Numbered from the stretch's first letter, positions 51,983 through 61,878 are shown. The stretch is DNA of 64,000 nt from an uncultured Carboxylicivirga sp. (GCF_963674565.1 NZ_OY771430.1:4278001-4342000); one strand, 5' to 3'. The notes: a model not told the origin generated them from the letters alone. Made by a program: numbers and translations.

Positions 51983-53347
51983 TTACACCAAAAGTGCGAA
52001 GAAGAAACTACCAATGGTTAAGTATATAAACATACCTATGATGTCGTTCATTGTTGTCACGAAGGGACCTGTAGCCACAGCAGGATCAATTTTCATACGA
52101 TTTAAAAGTAAAGGAACAAAGGTTCCGAATAAGCTGGCAAAAACAACAACCGAAAACATTGCAGCTGTAACTGTTAAGGTAAGTGCTATGTCTTCGCTTG
52201 CAACTTTATTATAAGCAAATATGAGTATCGATAAAATGGTGGCGTTTAAAAGGGCAATTAAAATCTCTTTTAATAGTTTACCTCCAGTTGATTCCAGACC
52301 TATACTTCCGGATGCTAAGGATTGAACTACAATAGCTGATGATTGCATACCTACGTTTCCTCCCATAGCCGCAATTAATCCCATAAAAAAGGATAACTGA
52401 GGATGATCATCGATGATGCTTTCAAAACCTCCAATAACTCTGGATCCCAGAATTCCGCCTAATAAACCTATTAATAACCATGGAATGCGGGCGCGTGTAT
52501 GCCGAATAACATTATCCGAAGCTTCAACATCGTTTGTCAAACCAGAGGCTAACTGGTAATCTTTTTCAGCTTCTTCACGAATTACATCTACCACGTCATC
52601 GATGGTGATACGTCCAACCAGTCTTCCGATGGAATCAATTACAGGAAGAGCTACCAGACCATATTTATCCATTATGTAACTTACATCTTCAGCATCAACA
52701 TCAACCTTAACAGAAATAACATCAGAATTATAAATTTCGCTCACAATGGAATCAACGGGACTTAACAGCATCCGTTTTAGTGAAAGAGTACCTTTTAGAA
52801 TTCCATCGTTATCAACTACATATACATAGTAAATTTCGTCAACTTCTTCTGCCTGACGACGCATACTGCGCAAACATGTTGGTATATTCCAGTTTTCTTT
52901 AACCTTGATAAGCTCCTTGGCCATCAAACCACCGGCAGTATTCTCGTCGTAATTTAACAGGTCGGCAATATCACCCGCAGTAGTAATGTCTTCAAGGTGT
53001 GAAAGCACTTCCTGCTGACGTTCATCGTCCATTTCACCAATGATGTCTGCTGCATCATCAGAATCCATGTTATCAATAAAACGTTTTGCAATTACCTCAC
53101 TTGGCAGACTGTCGAGAAACCGTCGTCGATCGTCTTCTTCAAGCTCCGTTAGAACATCGGCAGCTTTATCATCATCCATCAGGAAGTAAAGAAATTTTGC
53201 TTCCTCAAGGGTTAACTCTTCGTAAATTTCAGCAATATCGGCAGGGTGAAGATCGGACACAAGAGAGTTAATAGCATCCTCATCTTTTGCAGAAATAAGT
53301 TCCTGTAAGTGATCTATATACTCTCTGGTTAATTCGAAATTCGCCAT
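51983..53347 (-). CDS. mgtE: Magnesium transporter MgtE
   Basis: Mg2+ channel of 454 residues with the usual order: N-terminal superhelical MgtE_N domain (~10-130, rich in ELxEDDRRRFLDSLPSE-type motifs), paired CBS domains (~135-255), connecting helix and five membrane segments (~285-454, including GLIAAMGGNVGMQSSAIVVQSLA near the pore). CBS domains gate the pore by cytosolic Mg2+. The gene lies 27 bases downstream of rsmA and is probably cotranscribed. Confidence 0.95.
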   Translation of the reverse strand: MANFELTREYIDHLQELISAKDEDAINSLVSDLHPADIAEIYEELTLEEAKFLYFLMDDDKAADVLTELEEDDRRRFLDSLPSEVIAKRFIDNMDSDDAADIIGEMDDERQQEVLSHLEDITTAGDIADLLNYDENTAGGLMAKELIKVKENWNIPTCLRSMRRQAEEVDEIYYVYVVDNDGILKGTLSLKRMLLSPVDSIVSEIYNSDVISVKVDVDAEDVSYIMDKYGLVALPVIDSIGRLVGRITIDDVVDVIREEAEKDYQLASGLTNDVEASDNVIRHTRARIPWLLIGLLGGILGSRVIGGFESIIDDHPQLSFFMGLIAAMGGNVGMQSSAIVVQSLASGSIGLESTGGKLLKEILIALLNATILSILIFAYNKVASEDIALTLTVTAAMFSVVVFASLFGTFVPLLLNRMKIDPAVATGPFVTTMNDIIGMFIYLTIGSFFFALLV

Positions 53348-53374
53348 AATAATACTGCTTTTACATATTCAAAA

Positions 53375-54151
53375 TCAGTGGATAGGATTTGCCTCCACCA
53401 TTTTTGTTAATTCAATAAAATCCTGAACGCTCATTTGTTCAGGCCTACGTGTTAAATAGTCATGATCGCTGATTGCTTCCTTATTGAATTCAATTGCTTT
53501 CAGGGAATTGCGAATAGCTTTTCGTCGCTGATTAAAGATTGCTTTAACTACCTTAACAAATAATTTTTCATCACAATCCAGCGAGTCAACATCATTTCTT
53601 ACAAGTCGGATTACACCTGATTTTACTTTCGGAGGAGGATCAAATACATGTTCATCTACTGTAAACAGATATTCGATGTTGTAAAAAGCCTGCAATAAAA
53701 CACTTAAAACACCATATGTTTTTGATCCCGGACCTGCGGCCAAACGCTCTGCTACTTCCTTTTGAAGCATTCCAACCACCTCAGGTATTTGATTTCGATA
53801 TTCAAATACCCTAAAAAAAATCGGTCCGGAAATATTATAAGGAAAGTTACCAATCAAGGCAAAAGAATCGGTAAAAAACTCTTTTAAATCAATTTTCAGG
53901 AAGTCTTTAAAAAAGATACGACCTTCTAATTCAAAATAATGTGCTTTAAGGTAATCAACTGATTCAATATCGAGTTCAACCAATTTTAAATCAATATCTT
54001 TTCTTTTGACCAGATATTGGGTAAGAACACCTGTTCCGGGACCCAGTTCCAACACTCTTTTTTGCGATGCAGACAGGCTGTCAACAATACGTTGTGCAAT
54101 ATCCAGATCACGAAGGAAATGTTGTCCAAGATGTTTTTTAGCTCTTACCAT
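53375..54151 (-). CDS. rsmA: 16S rRNA dimethyladenosine transferase RsmA (KsgA)
   Basis: Dimethylates A1518 and A1519 of 16S rRNA. It has 258 residues. KKHLGQHFLRD at the N-terminus, the SAM loop LELGPGTGVLTQYL (~37-50), and NFPYNIS (the NxPY catalytic motif, ~108) are visible, with the C-terminal helical domain complete. It is the first gene of the rsmA-mgtE pair, with a promoter box about 90 bases upstream. Confidence 0.96.
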   Translation of the reverse strand: MVRAKKHLGQHFLRDLDIAQRIVDSLSASQKRVLELGPGTGVLTQYLVKRKDIDLKLVELDIESVDYLKAHYFELEGRIFFKDFLKIDLKEFFTDSFALIGNFPYNISGPIFFRVFEYRNQIPEVVGMLQKEVAERLAAGPGSKTYGVLSVLLQAFYNIEYLFTVDEHVFDPPPKVKSGVIRLVRNDVDSLDCDEKLFVKVVKAIFNQRRKAIRNSLKAIEFNKEAISDHDYLTRRPEQMSVQDFIELTKMVEANPIH

Positions 54152-54238
54152 TTTTGAAACTGTAAAGTAGGTTTACTTGAAAAAGCATTTTTGTCGACAA
54201 AACATTATTGTATATCTTTCGACGCTTTTTAACGGATG

Positions 54239-54246
54239 CAAAGGTA
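54239..54246 (-). promoter_or_regulatory. -7 promoter box for rsmA-mgtE
   Basis: TACCTTTG on the minus strand, matching TAnnTTTG, 87 bases before the ATG at 54151. Confidence 0.55.
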
Positions 54247-54302
54247 TATTTTTAATATCAGAGCACTGCTGAAGGTACCTAAAAAATTAAAATCTTTCAA
54301 AA

Positions 54303-55292
54303 TTGAAGAAGCAACTTTCCAAAATAATCCAATACATTTTATTCCCTTCTATAGGTTTGTTTATCATCTGGCAATTATATAAAGATCAGAAAGCTGATGA
54401 AATATTGCAGGTTTTAAAGAATGATGTTGATTTTAAATGGATTGGTTTATCGGTTGTGTTGGGTTTATTAAGCCATTTAAGTCGTGCTTTACGCTGGCAG
54501 ATGTTGATTGAACCGGTGGAACGAAAACCCCGATTGAGTAATACATTTTGGGCTGTTATGACGGGTTATTTAGCCAATCTGGTATTCCCTCGTATGGGAG
54601 AAGTATCACGTTGTGGTGTCATTAGCAAGTACGAAAAAATGTCGTTTACACGTGTGGTTGGAACAGTTGTAGCCGAACGTTTATCTGATTTATTAATGCT
54701 TGTTTTAATTACTGTTGTGGTTTTGATACTTCAGTTTGATTTATTTTTAGAGTTGCTGCAAAACAATGTGAATATTTCGGGCATCACCAGTTTATTTACA
54801 TCACCTATATTTTATGCTATTCTGGCTTTAATTGTAATCTGTATAGTTGTTGTATTCCGTTTTTCATCTCGGCTGTCGTTTCTGAGTCGTTTACGTAACC
54901 TTTGGCATAAATTTTACGATGGATTGCAATCCTATAGAAAAATAAAAAATGTGCCTGCTTTTATTTTTCATACTCTCTTTATCTGGACAATGTATTTTCT
55001 GATGATATATGTTTGTTTCTTTAGTATGAATCAAACATCCGGACTAACAATTGATGCAGGTATTACTATTTTGTTAACCGGAAGTCTGGGAATGTTGGCA
55101 CCTGTTCAGGGTGGAATCGGACCATGGCATTTTATGGTTATTGCTACATTAAAACTATATGGTATTGCGGCAGACTCAGCAGGTGTTTTTGCATTGGTTG
55201 TTCATGCAGCTCAAAATACGATGATCATTGTTGTTGGCTTGATTGCCTTTATTGTTTTGCCGTTTATTAACCGACCCTCCAATGCAAGTTAG
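54303..55292 (+). CDS. LPG-synthase-TM (UPF0104/flippase-like) membrane protein, copy 1
   Basis: Integral membrane protein of 329 residues with about eight hydrophobic segments and the family motifs SHLSRALRWQMLI, PRMGEVSRCGVISKYEKM and GGIGPWHFM. It belongs to the lysylphosphatidylglycerol synthase transmembrane superfamily (AglD/MprF-like), without the C-terminal transferase. It starts at a TTG (54303); no ATG precedes the conserved start. A second member overlaps its stop. Confidence 0.85.
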   Translation: MKKQLSKIIQYILFPSIGLFIIWQLYKDQKADEILQVLKNDVDFKWIGLSVVLGLLSHLSRALRWQMLIEPVERKPRLSNTFWAVMTGYLANLVFPRMGEVSRCGVISKYEKMSFTRVVGTVVAERLSDLLMLVLITVVVLILQFDLFLELLQNNVNISGITSLFTSPIFYAILALIVICIVVVFRFSSRLSFLSRLRNLWHKFYDGLQSYRKIKNVPAFIFHTLFIWTMYFLMIYVCFFSMNQTSGLTIDAGITILLTGSLGMLAPVQGGIGPWHFMVIATLKLYGIAADSAGVFALVVHAAQNTMIIVVGLIAFIVLPFINRPSNAS

Positions 55293-56211
55293 CTGGCTTC
55301 GGAATAGAATGCTGAAGCGACTCTTCTTCTACTTAATCTCACTTGCCGCTTATTATTTCATTTATGATCGGTTAATACATTTTCAATACTGGGACAAGGT
55401 TAATTTTACTATAAAATTTGGGTGGTATCAAGCTAAATTAATATTGGTTTTTATATTACTCTGGATGCTTAATATCGAATTAGAGACCAAAAAATGGCAG
55501 GTTCTGATTAGCCCTTTCATAAAAATATCTTTTCTGGATGCATTGAAGCAATTTTTTGCCGGATCGTTCACTGCTGTTGGATCGCCTGGTCGTGTTGCTG
55601 AGCCTGGAGGGCGTATGCTTTTAATTGAAAAAAAGCAAAGGATTCACGCTTTACTAATGACCAGCACCGGAGGCTTGATTCAAAATATAGTGATAGGATT
55701 GTTTGGAATCATAGCTTTTTATTTGGCGGGTGCTCAAATAAATATGAATTTTAATAAGCATTATCTTTTCATACTCATAATACCACCACTTCTTATTGGG
55801 TTTCTTCTGGTTATATTAAGAATATATTTTAGAGATAGGATGAAAACTATTTGGTCTGCAGTTAAGAATATTAAATCTTCAGTATTAATAAATGCCACAT
55901 TTCTAACTATTCTACGATACCTGGTTTTCAATGTACAATTAATCATTTTAATGATTTTGTTTGCTCCAGAATTAGATTTAGTTTATGCGCTGCAATTAAG
56001 TCCGGTCTATTTTTTTGTCATCACCATTATTCCATCTTTTTTACTTGCTGATGTTGGTATACGTGGGTCAGCCGCCATACTTGTTTTTTCCCCTTTAGGT
56101 GTTAAAGAGCCCATTTTATTAATTGTTATTTTAGGAATATGGTTATTTAACGTAGTTTTTCCTTCCTTAATTGGAGGTGTGATATTACACATTAAAAAGG
56201 GTTTATATTGA
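55282..56211 (+). CDS. LPG-synthase-TM-like membrane protein, copy 2
   Basis: Membrane protein of 309 residues from the ATG at 55282, which overlaps the stop of copy 1; an earlier in-frame ATG at 55243 would lie deep in copy 1. It has seven or eight hydrophobic segments and a loop GSFTAVGSPGRVAEPGGRMLLIEKK that matches the family substrate loop, but it is only distantly similar to copy 1. Two different family members side by side suggest a paired role in moving or anchoring a lipid; the substrate is unknown. Confidence 0.75.
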   Translation: MQVSWLRNRMLKRLFFYLISLAAYYFIYDRLIHFQYWDKVNFTIKFGWYQAKLILVFILLWMLNIELETKKWQVLISPFIKISFLDALKQFFAGSFTAVGSPGRVAEPGGRMLLIEKKQRIHALLMTSTGGLIQNIVIGLFGIIAFYLAGAQINMNFNKHYLFILIIPPLLIGFLLVILRIYFRDRMKTIWSAVKNIKSSVLINATFLTILRYLVFNVQLIILMILFAPELDLVYALQLSPVYFFVITIIPSFLLADVGIRGSAAILVFSPLGVKEPILLIVILGIWLFNVVFPSLIGGVILHIKKGLY

Positions 56212-56321
56212 AATCTTATTGGATTTCATTAAAAAGAGGTCTTTAAATCTATTTCTATTTTTAGAAATCTGATTATCTTTAAACCTTGAATATTAATCAT
56301 TAACCTGATTTCGCATCAATA

Positions 56322-57371
56322 ATGGAAAAACACATACTTTCCCTCATAAAAGAAAATAACCGGGTTATCATTCCTAATTTCGGAGCTTTTATCGTTGCCA
56401 AAGAAAATGGATTTACCATCCTATTTAATAACTTTTTGAGTTTTAATGATGGTTTATTAATTGATTATGTAGCCTCTACAGAAGGTATTACATCTGAACA
56501 AGCCGCAGAAAAGGTTGATAAGTATGTTGAAGAAGTTAAACAAAAACTCGATTCATCAGGTGAATACATTATTAATGGATTAGGAACCTTCACAAAAGAT
56601 GCAACCGGAATACTTCGTTTTACCCAGGCTGAGGAGGTAAATGGAGAAGAAGACCTTAAAGAGGAAAATGAGTTACTTGATATTGATGGTTTTGTAAAAG
56701 AAGATGTAAAAGAAGAGGAGACAGTTGAAGAAATTGTTGAAACTCCAGGTATTACAATGGTTAATGAGGATCCTTTGGTAGAAGTGGAAGAAGAAAAAGT
56801 GGAAGAAAAGTTTGAAGAACCAAAGTTGATTGAGGAATCAAAAACGAGTGTTACCAATGTAACCAACGAGTATATTGAAGAGGATAAGAAAAGAAGGAAT
56901 CGCTCAATTCTAGTTTTCTTAATCATTTTTGTATTGGTTCCCATCATTGGTGTAATTGTTTATTTCTCATTTTTTAATAATGACAAAACACCTGTTAAAA
57001 AAGAAGTAAAAACTCAACCGGTAGAAAAACCAAAAACAGAGGATAGCATTAAATTAGACGATAAACAGCAAGGCAATGTTGTTGCGGGACCTGAGGTGAA
57101 GAAGGAGGAAAAACCTGTTGTTGTTCAGCCCGTAGCCATAGATAAGCCTCATCATATTATAGTTGGCAGTTTTAAAAGTAATGAAAATGCTTTGCGTTAC
57201 ATTAAATCTCTTGAAGCAAAAGGCTTTGATAAATGTACAACCATTGAACATAACTCAATGACTTTAGTTAGTATTGAGTCTTTCGATAAAGTTTATAAGG
57301 CTCAAAAAAGGCAGGAAGAAATACTTAACAGTCATCGTATTGAATCCTGGATATTAACCAAACGTCAATAA
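56322..57371 (+). CDS. HU-domain / transmembrane / SPOR-domain fusion protein
   Basis: Protein of 349 residues with three parts: an N-terminal HU-like (CCDC81-type) domain (~1-105: NRVIIPNFGAFIVAKENG..., GLGTFTKDATG); an acidic Glu/Val-rich linker; one membrane segment (~193-216); and a C-terminal SPOR domain (~270-349, HHIIVGSFKSNENALRYIKSL...). SPOR domains bind denuded peptidoglycan at division sites, so this may join a DNA- or protein-binding cytoplasmic domain to septal murein. It has its own terminator. Confidence 0.9.
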   Translation: MEKHILSLIKENNRVIIPNFGAFIVAKENGFTILFNNFLSFNDGLLIDYVASTEGITSEQAAEKVDKYVEEVKQKLDSSGEYIINGLGTFTKDATGILRFTQAEEVNGEEDLKEENELLDIDGFVKEDVKEEETVEEIVETPGITMVNEDPLVEVEEEKVEEKFEEPKLIEESKTSVTNVTNEYIEEDKKRRNRSILVFLIIFVLVPIIGVIVYFSFFNNDKTPVKKEVKTQPVEKPKTEDSIKLDDKQQGNVVAGPEVKKEEKPVVVQPVAIDKPHHIIVGSFKSNENALRYIKSLEAKGFDKCTTIEHNSMTLVSIESFDKVYKAQKRQEEILNSHRIESWILTKRQ

Positions 57372-57390
57372 GAAACTTAAAATAAATGAT

Positions 57391-57421
57391 AGTCAGATAT
57401 CAATTGATATCTGGCTTTTTT
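57391..57421 (+). terminator. Terminator after the SPOR-domain gene
   Basis: Near-perfect palindrome of 14-bp arms centred on ATATCAATTGATAT, with a T6 tail, 20 bases after the stop and 12 bases before the next ATG. Confidence 0.88.
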
Positions 57422-57432
57422 ATTGCCTATAA

Positions 57433-58545
57433 ATGCTTTGGATTATCTCCATATTATCTTTTATACCTGTCGTGCTTTATTTTCAATATTCAGAACGATG
57501 GAGAAGAATATGGAAAAATACATCTTTATGGACATCTGATCGCTCTTTATCCGGACCTTTTTTATCCGTTATAATTGCTTATCGGAATGAAGAAAGGAAC
57601 TTACCTGAATTATTACAATCCTTATCAAAACAGACTTATAGAGGCTGGGAGCTAATATTGGTGGATGACAACTCGGAGGATAATGGGTTAGAAAATTGTA
57701 GTGCATTGATTGACAATCTTGGTGTACAAGTAAAATGTTTAACAAATGCTGGTAGAGGTGGGAAAAAGAGTGCATTGCAAACAGGAGCAAAACATGCAAA
57801 AGGAGAGTTAATTGTAACCACAGATGCCGACTGTACTTTTAAGGATAATTGGTTAACATCAATAGCTCATTATTACAATGAAAATGGTTCTGATCTTATC
57901 ATTGGACCGGTTCGACAAATACAATCTGAAGGCTTCCTTTCTTCTTTTCAATTGTATGAGTTTACTGCCCTTCAGATTACAGGCGGTGCGGCAGCTTTAA
58001 ATAACAATGCCATTATGCTTAATGGAGCTAATCTGGCTTGTAAAAAAAGTTTGTATCTCGATGCTGATCTGCTTGCAAAAGTTGCCTCAGGTGATGATAT
58101 GTTTTTACTCGAATGGGCAAAAAAGAAAAAGCTAAACATTCATTATCTCAAATCGAAGGAGGCGATTGTTTATACTCCAACTGAACCAACCTTTGGTAAA
58201 CTAATCAAACAGAAGTCAAGGTGGGCTGTAAAAGCACGAAATTATTCCGATGCTACCATTTTATTAACAGGTGCTGTGGTAGCCTTAACCAACCTGTTAC
58301 AGGCAGTTTTTATGCTAGGTGCTTTCTTCTATCCTTCTTCAGCGCTATTGTTTTTAGTCGCTTTTATCATTCGGGTTGCAGCCGATGTCAGAATCATAAA
58401 GGAAGGCAGCAAGTTTTTTTCTTTTATTCCGTGTTTACGTTTGCTGATCATGTATCAACTTATTTATCCCTTTTATATGTTACTGGTTTTGGCTTATCCT
58501 TTGTTTTTTAAGCTTCAATGGAAAGGACGGACTATTAAAACTTAA
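57433..58545 (+). CDS. Family 2 glycosyltransferase, membrane-bound
   Basis: Protein of 370 residues: N-terminal membrane helix, GT-A domain (SVIIAYRNEERNLPELLQSL, LVDDNSED, TTDADCTF DxD-type motif, QKSRW acceptor motif), and two or three C-terminal membrane helices. This layout fits processive or lipid-linked sugar transfer (BcsA-like or dolichyl-phosphate-mannose-synthase-like). Sugar and acceptor are unknown. Its 3' end overlaps convergent rmuC by 4 bases. Confidence 0.9.
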   Translation: MLWIISILSFIPVVLYFQYSERWRRIWKNTSLWTSDRSLSGPFLSVIIAYRNEERNLPELLQSLSKQTYRGWELILVDDNSEDNGLENCSALIDNLGVQVKCLTNAGRGGKKSALQTGAKHAKGELIVTTDADCTFKDNWLTSIAHYYNENGSDLIIGPVRQIQSEGFLSSFQLYEFTALQITGGAAALNNNAIMLNGANLACKKSLYLDADLLAKVASGDDMFLLEWAKKKKLNIHYLKSKEAIVYTPTEPTFGKLIKQKSRWAVKARNYSDATILLTGAVVALTNLLQAVFMLGAFFYPSSALLFLVAFIIRVAADVRIIKEGSKFFSFIPCLRLLIMYQLIYPFYMLLVLAYPLFFKLQWKGRTIKT

Positions 58546-59828
58546 TCGGTCATTAATTGTGGTGGAATCTGCTTGGTATTTTTTGCTCCCAGTTCACGTA
58601 TCTTTTCAGCACGGCTGATAAGGTTCCCTTTTCCGGTACTTAGTTTGTTCATCGCATTATCGAAATGACCTCCAGCCTGTTCAATTGATTTTCCAACTTT
58701 TTCAAGATCAGAGATAAATCCAACCAGTTTATCGTATAAATCACCACTTCGTTGAGCTATTTCCAGGGCGTTTTTGTTTTGATTTTCCTGTTTCCAGATA
58801 GAAGCAATTGTTCGCAGAGTTGCCAGTAAGGTTGAAGGACTAACGGGTACTATCTTTTTCTCCCAGGCTGATGAAAACAGATCCTGATCGGCTTCAACTG
58901 CTGTAGCAAAGGATGCCTCAACAGGGATAAACATCAGCACAAAATCAGGAGTGTTAAAAGTAGATGAACTGGCGTATTTCTTTTCGTGAAGTTCACTGAT
59001 ATGTCTTCGTACACTGATAACATGCTCTTTTAAGGCGATATTTTTACTTTCTTCCGATTCGGCATTAACATATCGCTCATATGCGGTAAGCGAGACCTTT
59101 GAGTCAATAATGATGTGTTTTTCATCGGGTAAATGCACAATCACATCCGGACGAATAATTTTACCATCGCTGTTCTTATCCACTACTTCCCTTTCATACT
59201 CGCTTCCCTGGCGCAATCCCGACTGTTCCAGCACCCTTTCAAGTATCAATTCGCCCCAGTTACCCATTTTCTTCACATCACCCTTTAGTGCCCTGGTTAG
59301 ATTACCTGCTTCGATACTTATCTTTTGGTTCAGTTCGAATAAACGTTTTACCTCTGACTCAAGATTCAGTTTATCACGTAATTCCTTTTCGTAAGTTTCA
59401 TTTACCTTACGTTCAAAGGATTCAATTTTCTCCTTGAAAGGATTAAGAACATCAGACAGCCGCTTATTTTGATCAAGACTTATCTGATCAGCACTTTTGT
59501 TTAAAATTCGGTTGGCAATGTTTTCAAATTCAGTAGTAAGGCGTTGTTCAATCTGTTTTTTTTCATCTTTTAATTCTTTTATCTGTTGAAGTAAATGATT
59601 GTTTTCAACATCAACACCTGTAAGCCTATTGCTCAAATCTTCAGCCTGAAGTCGGTATTGTTCAAGGGCCGACTTTAATTGTTGGTTTTCAACCTCTAGG
59701 CGGTCTTTATCAGTTAGGGTACTGGCATTGATTATTTTTGATTGATTCAATCTGAAATTAAAGAATATAAAAGTGGCAACAACTCCAATTATTAGACTAA
59801 TTAGCGAAAATATTACTATTGACTCCAT
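58542..59828 (-). CDS. rmuC: DNA recombination protein RmuC
   Basis: Protein of 428 residues: an N-terminal membrane helix (residues ~4-26), a long coiled coil (~35-190), then the RmuC domain with a PD-(D/E)XK-like core (GNWGELILERVLEQSGLRQGSEYERE and RPDVIVHLPDEKHIIIDSKVSL). It limits inversions at short inverted repeats in E. coli. In this window, inverted repeats are present (45597, 12891, 13437), but no direct link is claimed. Confidence 0.93.
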   Translation of the reverse strand: MESIVIFSLISLIIGVVATFIFFNFRLNQSKIINASTLTDKDRLEVENQQLKSALEQYRLQAEDLSNRLTGVDVENNHLLQQIKELKDEKKQIEQRLTTEFENIANRILNKSADQISLDQNKRLSDVLNPFKEKIESFERKVNETYEKELRDKLNLESEVKRLFELNQKISIEAGNLTRALKGDVKKMGNWGELILERVLEQSGLRQGSEYEREVVDKNSDGKIIRPDVIVHLPDEKHIIIDSKVSLTAYERYVNAESEESKNIALKEHVISVRRHISELHEKKYASSSTFNTPDFVLMFIPVEASFATAVEADQDLFSSAWEKKIVPVSPSTLLATLRTIASIWKQENQNKNALEIAQRSGDLYDKLVGFISDLEKVGKSIEQAGGHFDNAMNKLSTGKGNLISRAEKIRELGAKNTKQIPPQLMTD

Positions 59829-59920
59829 CAGATACAGATTATATGTGATGATAAAAATAACAATTACTGCTACACAAACGAAGCAAGTTTATTTAAGTGC
59901 ATAAACTCATTTCTCAGGAT

Positions 59921-59946
59921 AAAAAAAGCAGCCCTTGGGCTGCTTT
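59921..59946 (-). terminator. Terminator of the lpxH-fabH-like genes
   Basis: Stem AAAGCAGCCC/GGGCTGCTTT with a 2-base loop and a T run on the minus strand, 30 bases after the stop at 59976. Confidence 0.92.
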
Positions 59947-59975
59947 GTCTGCATATCTGATTTTAGAAATCGATC

Positions 59976-61064
59976 TTAAGGCATTTTGTACATAAATGCA
60001 TTGATATTCATACCGGCACCTACTGATGTCATCATTACGTAGTCACCGCTTTTCAATTCATGCCCCTCCAGTTGACCGCGTACAACTAAATCCAACAATG
60101 TTGGAACGGTTGCCACACTGCTGTTACCAAGTGTATTTATCGTCATAGGCATCACGCTCATGTCAACATCTTTACGTCCATACAAACGGAAAATACGTTT
60201 TAGGATTGCTTCATCCATTTTGGAATTTGCCTGATGGATTAATATTTTATTCACATCCGACAATTGAAGATTATTGATATCTAAACATTCTTTAACCAGT
60301 TGAGGAACATTGGTTAAAGCGTAGTTGTAAACTTTTCTACCCATCATTTTAAGATATTGATGATCGCCTTTTAATTCAGGATTAAAAGGTTCATTCATTC
60401 TTAAAATTTCAATGTATTCTTCTGTATCGGTTTGAGCTGCGTGTTTTAAAATTCCTATAGGTTCTTTGCTTTCTCTTGCTTCTAATATTACAGCTCCTGC
60501 CCCATCGGCAAAAATCATTGAATCGCGATCGTGTGGTTCCATAGCACGACTCAAGGTATCAGCTCCAATTACCAAAGCACTTTTGGCATCGCCCGATTTG
60601 ATGTAATAATTGGCCTGAATCATGGCTTGTGTCCAACCCGGACAACCAAAAGTGATATCGTAAGCAATGGTTTTCGGATTTTTGATACCAAGTTTTTTCT
60701 TTACTCTTGAGGCAAGTGTTGGTAGGATATCAGGATACATCGAACCATGTTTCATGTCACCAAGATTATGCGAAACGATGATGTAATCCAGATTTTCAGG
60801 ATCGAAACTGGCTGCTTCCAAAGCTTTTTCAGCTGCAAACATGGCCAGATCGGAAGTTACATGATTATTATCTGCACAACGACGTTGTTCAATGTCGGTG
60901 ATTTGTTTGAACTTTTGCACAATCTCATCACCAGGGGTATCAATTACAGTACCATCTTCGTTGAAGAAACGATTGTTTGCAAAATCTGCATTTTCCACAA
61001 TATGAGGTGGAATGTAGCTACCAGTTCCGGTAACCACAGCATAAATTCCTGCTTTCGGTTTCAT
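59976..61064 (-). CDS. 3-oxoacyl-ACP synthase III-like (FabH/KAS III family)
   Basis: Thiolase-fold condensing enzyme of 362 residues. The catalytic triad is Cys141 (DITFGCPGW), His (LIHQANSKMDE, ~265) and Asn (LGNSSVATVP, ~310). It is longer than the ~320-residue housekeeping FabH and has an N-terminal extension, which fits the subgroup making special beta-ketoacyl products, such as branched fatty acids, olefins or flexirubin-like pigments. The gene lies 22 bases after lpxH. Whether it is the main FabH is unsettled. Confidence 0.82.
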   Translation of the reverse strand: MKPKAGIYAVVTGTGSYIPPHIVENADFANNRFFNEDGTVIDTPGDEIVQKFKQITDIEQRRCADNNHVTSDLAMFAAEKALEAASFDPENLDYIIVSHNLGDMKHGSMYPDILPTLASRVKKKLGIKNPKTIAYDITFGCPGWTQAMIQANYYIKSGDAKSALVIGADTLSRAMEPHDRDSMIFADGAGAVILEARESKEPIGILKHAAQTDTEEYIEILRMNEPFNPELKGDHQYLKMMGRKVYNYALTNVPQLVKECLDINNLQLSDVNKILIHQANSKMDEAILKRIFRLYGRKDVDMSVMPMTINTLGNSSVATVPTLLDLVVRGQLEGHELKSGDYVMMTSVGAGMNINAFMYKMP

Positions 61065-61086
61065 TACTCTCTATTTCTATATCAAA

Positions 61087-61878
61087 CTATACTTCGCTAT
61101 TGAAATATTTTAATTCCACACTGTTGTTTTCAATCACTGCATATGAAAAATGTTGAATCCAGTCGCCCAGAAAAATCAACTCGCTCTCAGGTCCCACACT
61201 TACCTTTCGAGCCACATGTCTGTGACCAAAAATAAAATAATCAATAGCTTGTTTCTTCAGCACATCTTTGGCATAAAGAACAGACCATTCTTTATCATCA
61301 CCAAGATAATGGCTTCCGTATATCTTATTGTTCTTATCTCTACTCTTACCCGACCAGAAATCAGCCAATCCAATGCCTAAGTTAGGATGTATCCAACTAA
61401 ATAACCATTGGGCAAATCTGTTTGTAAAAACCGATTTCAGAAAATTATAATGTCTGTCGTAGTTACCTAATCCATCTCCATGAGCCAGAAAGAAAGTTTT
61501 TCCTGCTAATTGTTTAATTACAGGTTCACGATGTACTACTACTCCACACTCTGAGCTTAAGTAATCGAATACCCAAATATCATGGTTGCCGGTAAAAAAA
61601 TGAACAGGAATTCCACTATCGGTAATCTCACTTAACTTACCCAGAAAACGGGTAAAACCTCTGGGTACGGCTTTTTTGTATTCAAACCAAAAATCGAAGA
61701 TGTCTCCCATTAAATATATCTCAGCTGCATCTGCTTTAACAGAATCGAGCCAATTGACAAACCGGATTTCGTGTTCCCGGTGATTTTTAATACCTGGTGC
61801 ACCCAGGTGTACATCTGAGGCAAAATATATTTTCTTCGAATTCAAAAGTTTACTTGTTTTACTAACCAATTGGGCCAA
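61087..61878 (-). CDS. lpxH: UDP-2,3-diacylglucosamine diphosphatase (LpxH-like)
   Basis: Metallophosphoesterase of lipid A synthesis, about 263 residues. Metal motifs SDVHLGAP, GDIFDFW, GNHDIW and GHRHV are in place. No ATG lies upstream of the conserved start; possible TTG starts are at 61878, 61869 and 61845. A promoter box ends only 9 bases before the first of these, so the later TTGs are more likely and the N-terminus given here may be about 3-11 residues too long. Next to the KAS III-like gene, both in lipid metabolism. Confidence 0.87.
   Translation of the reverse strand: MAQLVSKTSKLLNSKKIYFASDVHLGAPGIKNHREHEIRFVNWLDSVKADAAEIYLMGDIFDFWFEYKKAVPRGFTRFLGKLSEITDSGIPVHFFTGNHDIWVFDYLSSECGVVVHREPVIKQLAGKTFFLAHGDGLGNYDRHYNFLKSVFTNRFAQWLFSWIHPNLGIGLADFWSGKSRDKNNKIYGSHYLGDDKEWSVLYAKDVLKKQAIDYFIFGHRHVARKVSVGPESELIFLGDWIQHFSYAVIENNSVELKYFNSEV

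Noticed and set aside
56465..56947. 160-residue Ser/Thr-rich frame on the minus strand
   Set aside because: It mirrors the Glu/Val-rich linker of the HU/SPOR gene; the composition is an antisense artefact.
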